Source of the DNA: Myxococcus guangdongensis
GTDB lineage: Bacteria > Myxococcota > Myxococcia > Myxococcales > Myxococcaceae
Assembly (NCBI RefSeq): GCF_024198255.1
Contig: NZ_JAJVKW010000005.1
Coordinates: 558,001 to 622,000 of the forward strand
Direction: 5' to 3'
DNA: 64,000 nucleotides
The translations under genes and the position numbers were made by a program. Under the pieces are notes generated by a model. That model had not been told where the DNA came from and did no database searches. It saw only the letters and a list, made by a program, of their open reading frames with translations. This document shows, in pieces, positions 17,831-26,800 of this stretch. Numbering within the stretch: the stretch's first letter is position 1; the number at the start of each line of letters is the position of its first letter.

Positions 17831-18396
17831 GGCTCGCCGTCGCCCACCTGACGCGGCCCAAGCCGGGCGAAGTGGAGAACGGCGACGGCGTGGTGGTGCG
17901 CTCCGAGTCGGGCGTCACGCTGCTCGCGGTGGTGGATTCGCTGGGCCACGGGCCCGCCGCGGCCCAGGCGACGGCGGCCGCCACGCAGTGCCTGACGCGG
18001 ATGCCGCTGACGTCCTCGGTGGAGGAGCTGGTGGCCGCGCTGCACGTGGCGCTCAAGCACGGCCGGGGCTCCGCGGTGATGCTGACCCTGTTCGACGGGC
18101 GCGTCCTGCACGCTGGCGGCGTGGGCAACGTGGAGCTGCGCACGCTGGGCACGCGGGTGCCGGTGCTCCCCACGCCGGGCATCCTCGGCCAGTCGTTCCG
18201 GACGCTGCGCACCGTGTCCACGCCGCTGTTGCCCAAGGACCGCCTGGTCCTCTTCTCAGACGGCCTGAGCTTCCGCCTGGACCTGGAACAGGTCCGGGAC
18301 CAGACCCCCGACGCGGCCTGCGCGACGCTCCTCGAGCGCTTCGGCCGCGCCACCGATGACGCCACCGTGCTGGTGGCGGACGTGGAGCCTTCATGA
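17827..18396 (+). CDS. RsbX-like PP2C-type serine phosphatase
   Basis: A 189-residue SpoIIE/PP2C phosphatase domain with no sensor domain: GDGVVVRSESG, VVDSLGHGPAAA (metal-binding aspartate and glycine), GVGNVELRTLG, DRLVLFSDGLS and TDDATVLVADV. The size and single-domain build match RsbX, which resets stressosomes by dephosphorylating RsbR/RsbS. The GTG start at 17827 overlaps the kinase stop codon (GTGA), and its own stop overlaps the next ATG, so the module is translationally coupled. Confidence 0.85.
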   Translation: MRLAVAHLTRPKPGEVENGDGVVVRSESGVTLLAVVDSLGHGPAAAQATAAATQCLTRMPLTSSVEELVAALHVALKHGRGSAVMLTLFDGRVLHAGGVGNVELRTLGTRVPVLPTPGILGQSFRTLRTVSTPLLPKDRLVLFSDGLSFRLDLEQVRDQTPDAACATLLERFGRATDDATVLVADVEPS

Positions 18397-18881
18397 GCCA
18401 CCCTGAATTCCCTCCGTCCTCGCGCGACTTGTCACGCATCCCCATCATCCAGCTGTGGGGGCAGCTCATCGTCCCCCTGCAGGGCGACATCACCGACGCG
18501 CAGGCCGCGCAGCTCTGCTCGGACGTGCTGCGTGACATCCAGCGCACCGGCGCCAAGGGGATGGTGGTGGACATCTCCGGCTTATGGATCGTCGACAGCC
18601 ACCTGTGCGCGGTGCTGGCGCGGCTCGCGGGCTCGGCCTGGCTGATGGGCACGCGCACCGTGCTGTGCGGCATGGGCGCGGACGTGGCGCTGACGCTCCA
18701 GAGCATGGGCATCCAGCTGGACGGCGTGGAGACGGCGCTGGGGCTGGAGGAGGGGCTGTTGCTGCTCGGCGTCCGGGCGGTGGGCGCGCGCACGGAGGAG
18801 TCCGAGCGCGAGGAGGCGCAGCGGCTCGCCGACGAGATGCTCGGCCTCGCCCCCGCGGGGCCCTCGCGCAACGTCGTCTGA
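18393..18881 (+). CDS. RsbS-like STAS-domain protein
   Basis: A 162-residue STAS protein. The central motif VVDISGLWIVDSHLCAVLARLAG carries the serine in the position phosphorylated in RsbS/SpoIIAA. PIIQLWGQLIVPLQGDITDAQAA is the first strand region seen in RsbS and RsbR STAS domains. A charged C-terminal extension of about 40 residues is unusual. The ATG overlaps the phosphatase stop by four bases. Probably the antagonist that sequesters the RsbT-like kinase. Confidence 0.85.
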   Translation: MSHPEFPPSSRDLSRIPIIQLWGQLIVPLQGDITDAQAAQLCSDVLRDIQRTGAKGMVVDISGLWIVDSHLCAVLARLAGSAWLMGTRTVLCGMGADVALTLQSMGIQLDGVETALGLEEGLLLLGVRAVGARTEESEREEAQRLADEMLGLAPAGPSRNVV

Positions 18882-18905
18882 TTGTCGTCCGAAGCAGGAG
18901 GCGCC

Positions 18906-19583
18906 ATGAGCCACACCCCGTCCGCCCCGTTGTCCATCGCCCCCGAGCGTGTCGGCCGCATCATCGACGTGCTGTCGCTCATCTCCGTGGGAGAGTTCTC
19001 CTCGGAGCGCACCACCATCGACATCCGCGACCAGGACGAACTGGCGGCGCTCGAGGAGACGCTCAACATCTTCGTGCGCGAGCTGGCCTCCACCCGCCGC
19101 GAGCACGAGGAGGCGCTCACGCGCCTGGCGACGAGCCACCGGGAGCTGGAGGAGAAGCTGGCCACCATCGACCGTCAGCGCGACGCCATCCGGGACCTGT
19201 CCACGCCCATCATCGAGCTGTGGGACGACGTCCTCACGCTGCCCATCGTCGGCGTGGTGGACACCCAGCGCGCCATGGAGATGACCGAGCGGCTCCTGCG
19301 CCGCGTGGTCCAGGGCAAGGCCCGCTGTGTCATCATCGACATCACCGGCGTGGAGGTGGTGGACACGATGACGGCCAACCACTTCATCAAGATGGTGGGC
19401 TCGGCGCGGCTGCTCGGCGCCTACTGCGTGGTGACGGGCATCAGCCCGGTGATTGCGCAGACGCTGGTCCAGATTGGCGTGGACCTGCGGGAGGTGAGGA
19501 CGCTCGGCAGCCTCAAGGAAGGCCTGCGCGACTGCTTCCTGCACCTGAATGGCCCCGGAGCGTCCGCGGGCCCCCACCGCTGA
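18906..19583 (+). CDS. RsbR-like STAS protein with coiled-coil linker
   Basis: A 225-residue protein. An N-terminal HAMP-like helical region (LSLISVGEFSSERTTIDI) runs into a coiled coil (residues about 45-100) and a C-terminal STAS domain with VIIDITGVEVVDTMTANHF, where the threonines match RsbR phosphosites. It lacks the globin-type or other recognisable sensory domain of Bacillus RsbR. The SD caggagg precedes ATG 18906. Together with the RsbS- and RsbT-like genes it completes the core of a stressosome. Confidence 0.85.
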   Translation: MSHTPSAPLSIAPERVGRIIDVLSLISVGEFSSERTTIDIRDQDELAALEETLNIFVRELASTRREHEEALTRLATSHRELEEKLATIDRQRDAIRDLSTPIIELWDDVLTLPIVGVVDTQRAMEMTERLLRRVVQGKARCVIIDITGVEVVDTMTANHFIKMVGSARLLGAYCVVTGISPVIAQTLVQIGVDLREVRTLGSLKEGLRDCFLHLNGPGASAGPHR

Positions 19584-19615
19584 ATCGCCCGCGCGGCCCC
19601 ACGAGGAGACACGAC

Positions 19616-20038
19616 ATGGTTCGCATGTGGACGTTCGGTGACAGCAAGGTGTGGCTCGAGTCCCCGGACATCGTGCGGCTCGTCAACGTGGGCCCGTTCG
19701 ACGTCAAGCTCATCCACGACCTGGCCGCCGTGGCGCGAGAGCTGCGAGAGACGCACCCCACGCTCTATCTCATCAATGACTCGCGGCGGACCTCGAGCAT
19801 CACCTCGGAGGCGCGCCGCATCCTCAGCGAGACGCCGGAGGTGATGCCCTTCGCGGGCTCGGTCATCTTCGGCGCCAGCTTCTCGCTGCGGACCATGGCG
19901 AACATGATGGGCCGCGCCTCGACGTTGCTCGGGCGGACGCGGAGCGCGCCGTTCGGCATGGTGGACACGGAGGACCAGGCCCGCGCCTGGGTGGCGGACC
20001 TCCGCGCCCAGACCCAGGCGGTCCCTCGCGCCTCCTGA
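19616..20038 (+). CDS. SpoIIAA/STAS-like protein
   Basis: A 140-residue protein that fits the SpoIIAA-like fold. It has alternating strands and helices (MVRMWTFGDSKVWLE, LYLINDSRRTSS) and a hydrophobic VIFGASFSLRTMANMM segment. It has no clear phosphorylatable Ser in the usual STAS position, so it may be a structural or output partner. An SD (cgaggagac) precedes the ATG at 19616. It is the last gene of the Rsb-like set. Confidence 0.6.
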   Translation: MVRMWTFGDSKVWLESPDIVRLVNVGPFDVKLIHDLAAVARELRETHPTLYLINDSRRTSSITSEARRILSETPEVMPFAGSVIFGASFSLRTMANMMGRASTLLGRTRSAPFGMVDTEDQARAWVADLRAQTQAVPRAS

Positions 20039-20196
20039 GCGGGGCAGGGGGGCGGAGAAATCGTCACCCCTCGATGCAAAGAAAATCCCCGGGTGCCGAC
20101 CTCCTGGCGAACGAGGGGGGAGCGGCGCGAAGGCGCCGAGCCTGTCCCGCGTCCTGGCGCGACAGGCGCGCCAGCGTCAGCCCGGAGATGAACCCC

Positions 20197-20832
20197 ATGA
20201 AGCTGTTGCGTACGGCCCTTGCCTCGCTGTGCCTCGCCTCCCTGCTCACCGCCTGCGGCGAGCCCTCGCCGGAGGACGCGTCCGGTTCGCTCGACACGAG
20301 CGTGCAGGAGCTCCCGCCCTTCCCGGACCCCAACGAGGAGGAGCCGGGTGGGGGAGGCTGCGGCGGCTGTGGCGGCGGCTCCACGCCCGTCACCATCAGC
20401 ACGGCGCAGAACACCACGCCGCCCGTCTACATCAACGCCAACACCCCCATGTACCCGCTGGCCTACGGGCGCCCCCGGGACTGGTGCCGGCAGTCGAGCT
20501 ACGTGTCGATGAGCTACACCAGCCCGCTGAGCTCCGGCGGCTCGCTCACCTTCAGCGGTGTCGTCGCGCCGAGCACCAAGGTGAACATCTCCATCTACGA
20601 CACGCTGGGCAACCTGGTGAAGACGCACCAGACGCACCACTCGCACGACAACTGCGTCATCGCGCACCAGCAGGAGGTCACCAACACCTACGGCCTGACG
20701 GCCGGCACCTACCTGGTCTACGCGTCGTACTGGTTCATCGGCATCTACCTGAACGACGGCTGGTACTTCAACGGCGGCCAGGGCCCGCTGGCGTACACGA
20801 ACGACTACGTGGGCTCGTTCGTCATCCAGTGA
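20197..20832 (+). CDS. Secreted lipoprotein, unknown function
   Basis: A 211-residue lipoprotein. The signal peptide MKLLRTALASLCLASLLTAC ends in lipobox LLTAC followed by Gly-Glu. An acidic/proline linker and a Gly/Cys-rich knot (GGGGCGGCGGGS) follow, then a beta-rich domain with a GVVAPSTKVNISIYDTLGN strand pattern and many Tyr and Trp. The start at 20197 is preferred over the ATG at 20188 because ggag lies nine bases before it. The fold recalls PPC-like or beta-sandwich secreted domains. No function is assignable. Confidence 0.75.
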   Translation: MKLLRTALASLCLASLLTACGEPSPEDASGSLDTSVQELPPFPDPNEEEPGGGGCGGCGGGSTPVTISTAQNTTPPVYINANTPMYPLAYGRPRDWCRQSSYVSMSYTSPLSSGGSLTFSGVVAPSTKVNISIYDTLGNLVKTHQTHHSHDNCVIAHQQEVTNTYGLTAGTYLVYASYWFIGIYLNDGWYFNGGQGPLAYTNDYVGSFVIQ

Positions 20833-20836
20833 CGTG

Positions 20837-20869
20837 AGGCGCTCGCCCCGTGTGCGGGGGCGAGCGCTT
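20837..20869. terminator. Bidirectional terminator hairpin
   Basis: An 11-bp perfect stem, GCGCTCGCCCC (20839-20849) and GGGGCGAGCGC (20857-20867), with a 7-base loop and an AG/TT extension, fills the gap between convergent genes ending at 20832 and 20887. Confidence 0.7.
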
Positions 20870-20886
20870 CGCCTGACGCGTGTCCT

Positions 20887-23800
20887 TCAGCGCCGGCGGC
20901 GGAACATCGCCACCAGGCCCGGCGCCGCGACACACAACAGCCACCCGAACACATCCAGGGGACTGCCGCCCGTCGACGCGCAGCCCACGCCGCCGCCCTC
21001 CACCAGGCTGGGGCGGATGGTGTGCCACGCGCGGTGGGCGGGCGCCACCTCCACGTTGCCCGCGAAGTCCGTCGCCCAGACGTCCAGCGTGTGGTCGCCC
21101 TCCGCGAGGTTTCGCAGGGTGTGCTCCTTCGCGCACGGCTCCGGGTCCCTCCCATCGAACGAGCACTGGAAGCTCGCGACCTCCTCCGACGTGTCCAGGA
21201 TGAAGGTGACGTTGGCGAGCGTGCTGGTGCCCGTGGGGCCTCCGGTCAACGTCGTCACCGGCGGGATGAAGTCCAGCCGGAACAGGCGCGGGTCGGAGCG
21301 GGTGCCCGTGTTGCCCGCGGCGTCCACCGAGAAGACGCGCAGGGCCTGGTCTCCGTGCACCGTGGCCTTGTCCACGACGAGCGTCCATTCGCCGCGATCA
21401 TTGGCCATGGCGGTGCCCACCACCAGGCCGTTGAGCTCCGCGGTGAGCGTGGTGCGCGCCTCGGCCGTGCCGGTGATGGTGTCGAAGTCCCGGCCCAGGA
21501 TGCTCCCCTCCGTCGGCGTGATGATGAGCGGCGCTCCTGGCGCGGTGGCGTCCACCGTGAACGTGCGCGCCTCGGCCTTCTCTCCGCGTCGGTCGAACGC
21601 GTCCAGGCAGTCCGCGGTGAGCGAGTACGCGCCCTCGGCCAGGTCGGCGGCGGGCGTGAACGTCCACTCGCCCGCGCCATTGACGGTGATGGTCGGCGTC
21701 TGGGGCTGGTCGTTCAGATGGACGGTGAGCCGGCACTGGGGCTGGGCGGTGCCGCGAATCGAGGGCCTGCGGGAGCGCAGCAGCGCGCCCGGCGCCGGCG
21801 ACAGCAGCACGGGGGGCGTGGGGTCCTCCAGGTCCAGGGAGAACCTGCGCAGGGTCATGCGCGACGTGTTGCCCGCGGCGTCCCTCGCCTCCACGGAGAA
21901 CTCGTGGGGGCCGTTCGCCAGGGGCTCCACGGGCTCGTAGCTCCAGTTGTTCAACGCGTCCGCGGTGACGGTCGCGAGCGGCTTGCCATCCAGGGTGATG
22001 GAGACGGTGCTGTTCGGCTCCGAGGTCCCCATGAAGCGCGGCCTGGGCAGGGTGAGCACATCCCCCTCCTTGGGCGACGCGACGACCAGCGGCGGGTTGA
22101 AGGTGGAGTCCACCGTGAAGCGGACCGGGATGGACGCCTCGCTCAGGTTCGCCGCCGTGTCCCGCGCCTTCGCCTGGAGGTCGTGGAGTCCCTGGGTCAG
22201 CGTGGGCGAGGTGAAGGACCAGGTCCCGTTCTCTCCCACCGTCGTGGTCAGGGTGCTGCCGCGCTCGTCTCCATCGATGGAGAGGATGATGGTGGTGCCC
22301 ACGTCACCGGTGCCGGTGATGGTGGGGCGCGCGGCGGTGATGGCCGTGCCATCCACGGGATAGGTGATGCTGGGGCGGCTGGGGGGCGTGATGTCGACCT
22401 CCAGGTCGATGCCATTGGAGGCGGGGCCGGTGTTGCCCGCGGCGTCCGTCGCCTTGGCCGTCACCGTGTGCTCGCCGCCGGGGAGGGTGGTGACCTTGGT
22501 CATGACCCACGTCCCATTGGAGGCCGCGACCACCCGGGCGTTGACGCGGACGTTGCCCTCGATGAAGAGCTCCACGGTGCTTCCCGCCTCGGCCGTCCCC
22601 GAGAAGTCCACGCCCGCGCTGCCCACCAGGATGCCGGAGTTCGGCACCAGGATGACCGGCGCGGTCGGCGCGGTGACGTCCACCAGGAAGGTGTCGACGG
22701 TGGCCTCGCTCCGGTTCCCCGTGGCGTCGGTGGCGGTGACGCTCAGGGTGTAGATGCCGCTGGTGGTGAAGATCTGCGTGGGCAGGGTCCAGATGCGGCT
22801 GGCGCCGGCCTGGACGGGGGCGGCCGCGGTGCCGTTGATGGTGACGACCACCGTGCTTCCAGCCTCCGCCTCTCCCGCGATGGCCGTGCCCGCGGTCCCC
22901 ACGACGGTGTCGGCCCTGGGGGTGGTGATGATGGGCTTGGCTGGCGGCGTGGTGTCGACGCTGAAGGGGCGCGTCGCCGGGTCGCTCTTGTTGTTGAGCG
23001 CGTCGGTGGCGGTGACCACCGCGGTGTGGTCGCCATCCGGGATGTTCGTCTTCGTCGGGACGGACCACTGACCGTTGGCGGCCGTGGTGGCCGTCCACGA
23101 CAGCGTGCCCACGACGACGTCCACCCGGCTCGACGGTTCGGCCGTGCCGGTGAAGGCGGTGCCGGTGACGCCCACCCGCGCATTCAGCGCGGGCGTCGTG
23201 ATGACAGGCACGTCCGGCTTCGTCGTGTCCACGAGGAACGAGACCTCGGCCGCGTTGCTGACGTTGCCCGTGGCATCGGTGGCGGTGACGGACGCGGTGC
23301 GGTTGCCATCCGGGATGCTCGTCTGGACGGGAACGGTCCACCGGGTGTCGGCGCCCGCCGTGGTGCTCCAGTTGAGCGCGCCCACGACGACCTTCACCGT
23401 GCTGCCCGCCTCGGCGGTGCCGGAGAAGCCCGTGCCGGCGACGCCAACCTGGGCGCCGCCGATGGGCGTCTCGATGAGGGGGATGGAGGGCGGCGTGGTG
23501 TCGACGGTGAAGGAGCGCGTCACGGCGGGGCTGACGTTGCCCGCGGCGTCGGTGGCGGTGACGGACGCGGTGCGGTTGCCGTCCGCGATGGTCGTCACCG
23601 GCGCGAGGGCCCAATCCCCGTCGATGTCCGTCGTGGCGCTCCAGGTGACGCCGCTGACGGTGACCCTCACCGTGCTGCCCGCCTCGGCGGTGCCGGAGAA
23701 GCCCGTGCCGGCGGGGCCCACGCGGGCGCCCGCGACGGGCGTCACGATGACCGGCTCGGCGGGAGCCGTCTTGTCGATGGTGAAGTGGACCTCCCGCGCG

Positions 23801-26800
23801 TCGCTGACGTTGCCGGTGGCGTCGGTGGCGGTGACGGAGGCGGTGCGCGGGCCCTCGGGGATGTCCGTCTTCGTCGGGATGGTCCAGCGGGTGTTGCCGC
23901 CGGCCGTGGTCGTCCACTCGAGCGCGCCCACGACGACCCGCACCGTGCTGTTCGCCTCGGCGGTGCCGGAGAAGCCCGTGCCCGCGGGGCCCACGTGGGC
24001 CCCCTCGACGGGGACTTCGACCACGGGGCGCGCCGGCTTCTGGGTGTCGACGCTGAAGAGGACCTCCGTGGCGCCGCTGACGTTGCCGGTCTCATCGGTG
24101 GCGGTGACGGAGGCCGTCTGAGCGCCATCCGGGATGGCCGTCGTCGTCGCGACGCTCCAGCGGCCATCCGCGCCCGTCGTGGCCGTCCAGCCGAGCGCGC
24201 TGACGTTGACCGTCACCAGCGTGCCCACCTCGGCGGTGCCGGAGAAGCCCGTGCCCGCGGGGCCCACGCGGGCGCCGGAGATGGGCGTGGCGACGGTCGG
24301 CGCCGCCGGAGGCACCGTGTCGACGATGAAGCTCACCGTCGTGGCCGTGCTGGTGTTGCCCGCGGGGTCCGTGGCGGTGACGGAGGCGGTGCGGTTGCCA
24401 TCGGGGATGGTCGTCTGCGCGGCGATGGACCAGCGGCCGTTGGCGGCCGCGGTGGCCGTCCACGAGCTGCCGCCGACGGTGACCCTCACGAGGGTGCCCG
24501 CGACCGCGGTGCCGGAGAAGCCCGTGCCGCTCGTGCCCACGCGGGCCCCCTCGGTGGGCACTTCGATGACTGGCGCGGGCGGAGGCGTCAGGTCGACCGT
24601 GAAGTTCGACGTGGTGGTGGAGCTGATGTTGCCCAGCTCGTTGGTGGCCACGGCGGTGACCTTGTGCGGTCCCTCCGAGAGGGTCCCGCTGAAGGGAACG
24701 GACCATTGTCCGTTGGCCGCCACCGTGACGGTGCCGAGCGGCGCGTCGTCGAGTTCGACCGTCACCTCGTTGCTCATGGTGCCGGTTCCCCTGAACGCGG
24801 TGCCGGCCGGGCCCACCACGGAGCCATTGGCGGGCGCGGTGATGCCGGGCGCGACGGCGGGCGTCTTGTTGACGGTGAAGGTGACCGTCGTCGGGTCGCT
24901 GACGTTGTGGAGGGTGTCCTCGGCGGTGATGGATGCCGTCCGGGTCCCTTCGGGGATGTTCGTCTTGGTGGGAACGGACCACTCGCCAGACGGGCCGGAG
25001 GCCACGGCCGTCCACGAGAGACTGCCGACGGTGACGGTCACCGTGCTGCCAACGGCGGCCGTGCCAGAGAAGCCCGTGCCGAGGTTGCCGACTACGGCGC
25101 CTTCCGTGGGCGTCGTGACCACGGGCTTGGGGGGAGGCGTGGTGTCGATGGTGAAGTTGACGGTGGCCGCCGGGCTGATGTTGCCAGCGGGGTCCGTGGC
25201 CGTGATGGAGGCTGTGTGATTGCCATCCGGGATGGTCGTCTGCGCGGCGATGGACCAGAGGCCGTTGGCGCCTGCCGTGACGGTCCACGAAAGGGCGCCG
25301 ACGGTGACCTTCACGGTGCTGCCTGCCTCGGCGGTGCCAGCGAAGCCGATGCCGTTCTTGCCCGCCCGTGCGTCCGCGACGGGCGCCGTGACGACGGGCG
25401 CGTTGGGCGCGGTCGCGTCGACGGTGAAGGACACCGTCGCGATGGAGCTGGTGTTGCCAATCCCGTCCGTGGCGCGGGCCGTGACGGTGTGGGGGCCCTC
25501 GATGAGCGTGCTGTTGGCGGGGACGCTCCAGCGGCCATTGCCCGCCACGGTGACGGTGTCGACCAGGTTGTCGTCGAGGCGTACCGTCACCTGATTGGTG
25601 GCCGTGGCCATTCCCGAGATGATCAGCCCGGTGGGACCCACGATGGCACTCGCGCCCGGAGCCTGGATGACGGGCGCGCTGGCGGGCGTCTTGTTGACGG
25701 TGAAGTTCACCGTGGTCGCGGTGCTGATGTTGCCCGCGGCGTCGGTGGCGGTGACGGACGCGACGCGACTGCCCGCGGGGATGTCTGTCGTCACGGGAAC
25801 CGACCAGGCGCCACCCGCGGCGGCGGTGGCGGTCCATGAGAGGGCGCCGACGGTGACCTTCACCGTGCTGCTGGGCTCGGCGGTGCCGGAGAAGCCCGTG
25901 CCATTCATGCCCACGGTGGAGCCTGCCGTCGGGGTCGTGACGATGGGGGCGGTGGGGGCGGTCTTGTCGACGGTGAAGGTGACGGTCGCCGGGGCACTGA
26001 CGTTGCCGGCGGCATCGGTGGCGGTGACGGAGGCGGTGCGGCTGCCCTCGGGGATGGCTGTCGTCACGGCAACCGACCAGGCGCCACCCGAAGCGGCGGC
26101 GGTGGCGGTCCACGAGAGGGCGCCGACGGTGACCTTCACCGTGCTGCTGGGCTCGGCGGTGCCGGAGAAGCCCGTACCGCTCGTGCCCACAGAGGCGTTC
26201 GCGACAGGCGTCGTGATGATGGGGGCAGTGGGAACGGTTGCGTCGACGGTGAAGGAGACGGTCGTCGGAGCACTGACGTTGCCCGCGGCATCGGTGGCGG
26301 TGACGGAGGCGGTGCGGCTGCCCTCGGGGATGTCTGTCGTCACGGGAACCGACCATGCGCCATCCGAGGAGGAGGCGGCGGTGGCGGTCCACGAGAGGGC
26401 GCCGACGGTGACCCTCACCGTGCTGCTGGGCTCGGCGGTGCCGGAGAAGCCGGTGCCCACCGCGCCCACCCGCGCGTTCGCGGCAGGCGTCGTGACGATG
26501 GGGGCAGTGGGGACGGTCTTGTCGACGGTGAAGGAGACGGTCGCCGGGGCACTGACGTTGCCCGCGGCATCGGTGGCGGTAACGGAGGCGGTGCGGCTGC
26601 CTTCGGGGATGTCTGTTGTCACGGCAACCGACCAGGCGCCACCCGAGGAGGCGGCGGTGGTGGTCCACGAGAGGGCGCCGACGGTGACCTTCACCGTGCT
26701 GCTGGGCTCTGCGGTGCCGGAGAAGCCCGTACCGCTCGTGCCCACAGAGGCGTTCGCGACAGGCGTCGTGATGATGGGGGCGGTGGGTGCGGTCTTGTCG

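Noticed and set aside
21022..25839. A 1605-codon open frame on the plus strand, with another at 25595-27856
   Set aside because: Both are antisense to the Ig-repeat gene. Their length follows from GC-rich third positions and repetition. The translation is Arg/Gly/His or Val/Pro-rich with no domain, whereas the minus-strand frame has clear Ig modules, signal peptide and sorting tail.
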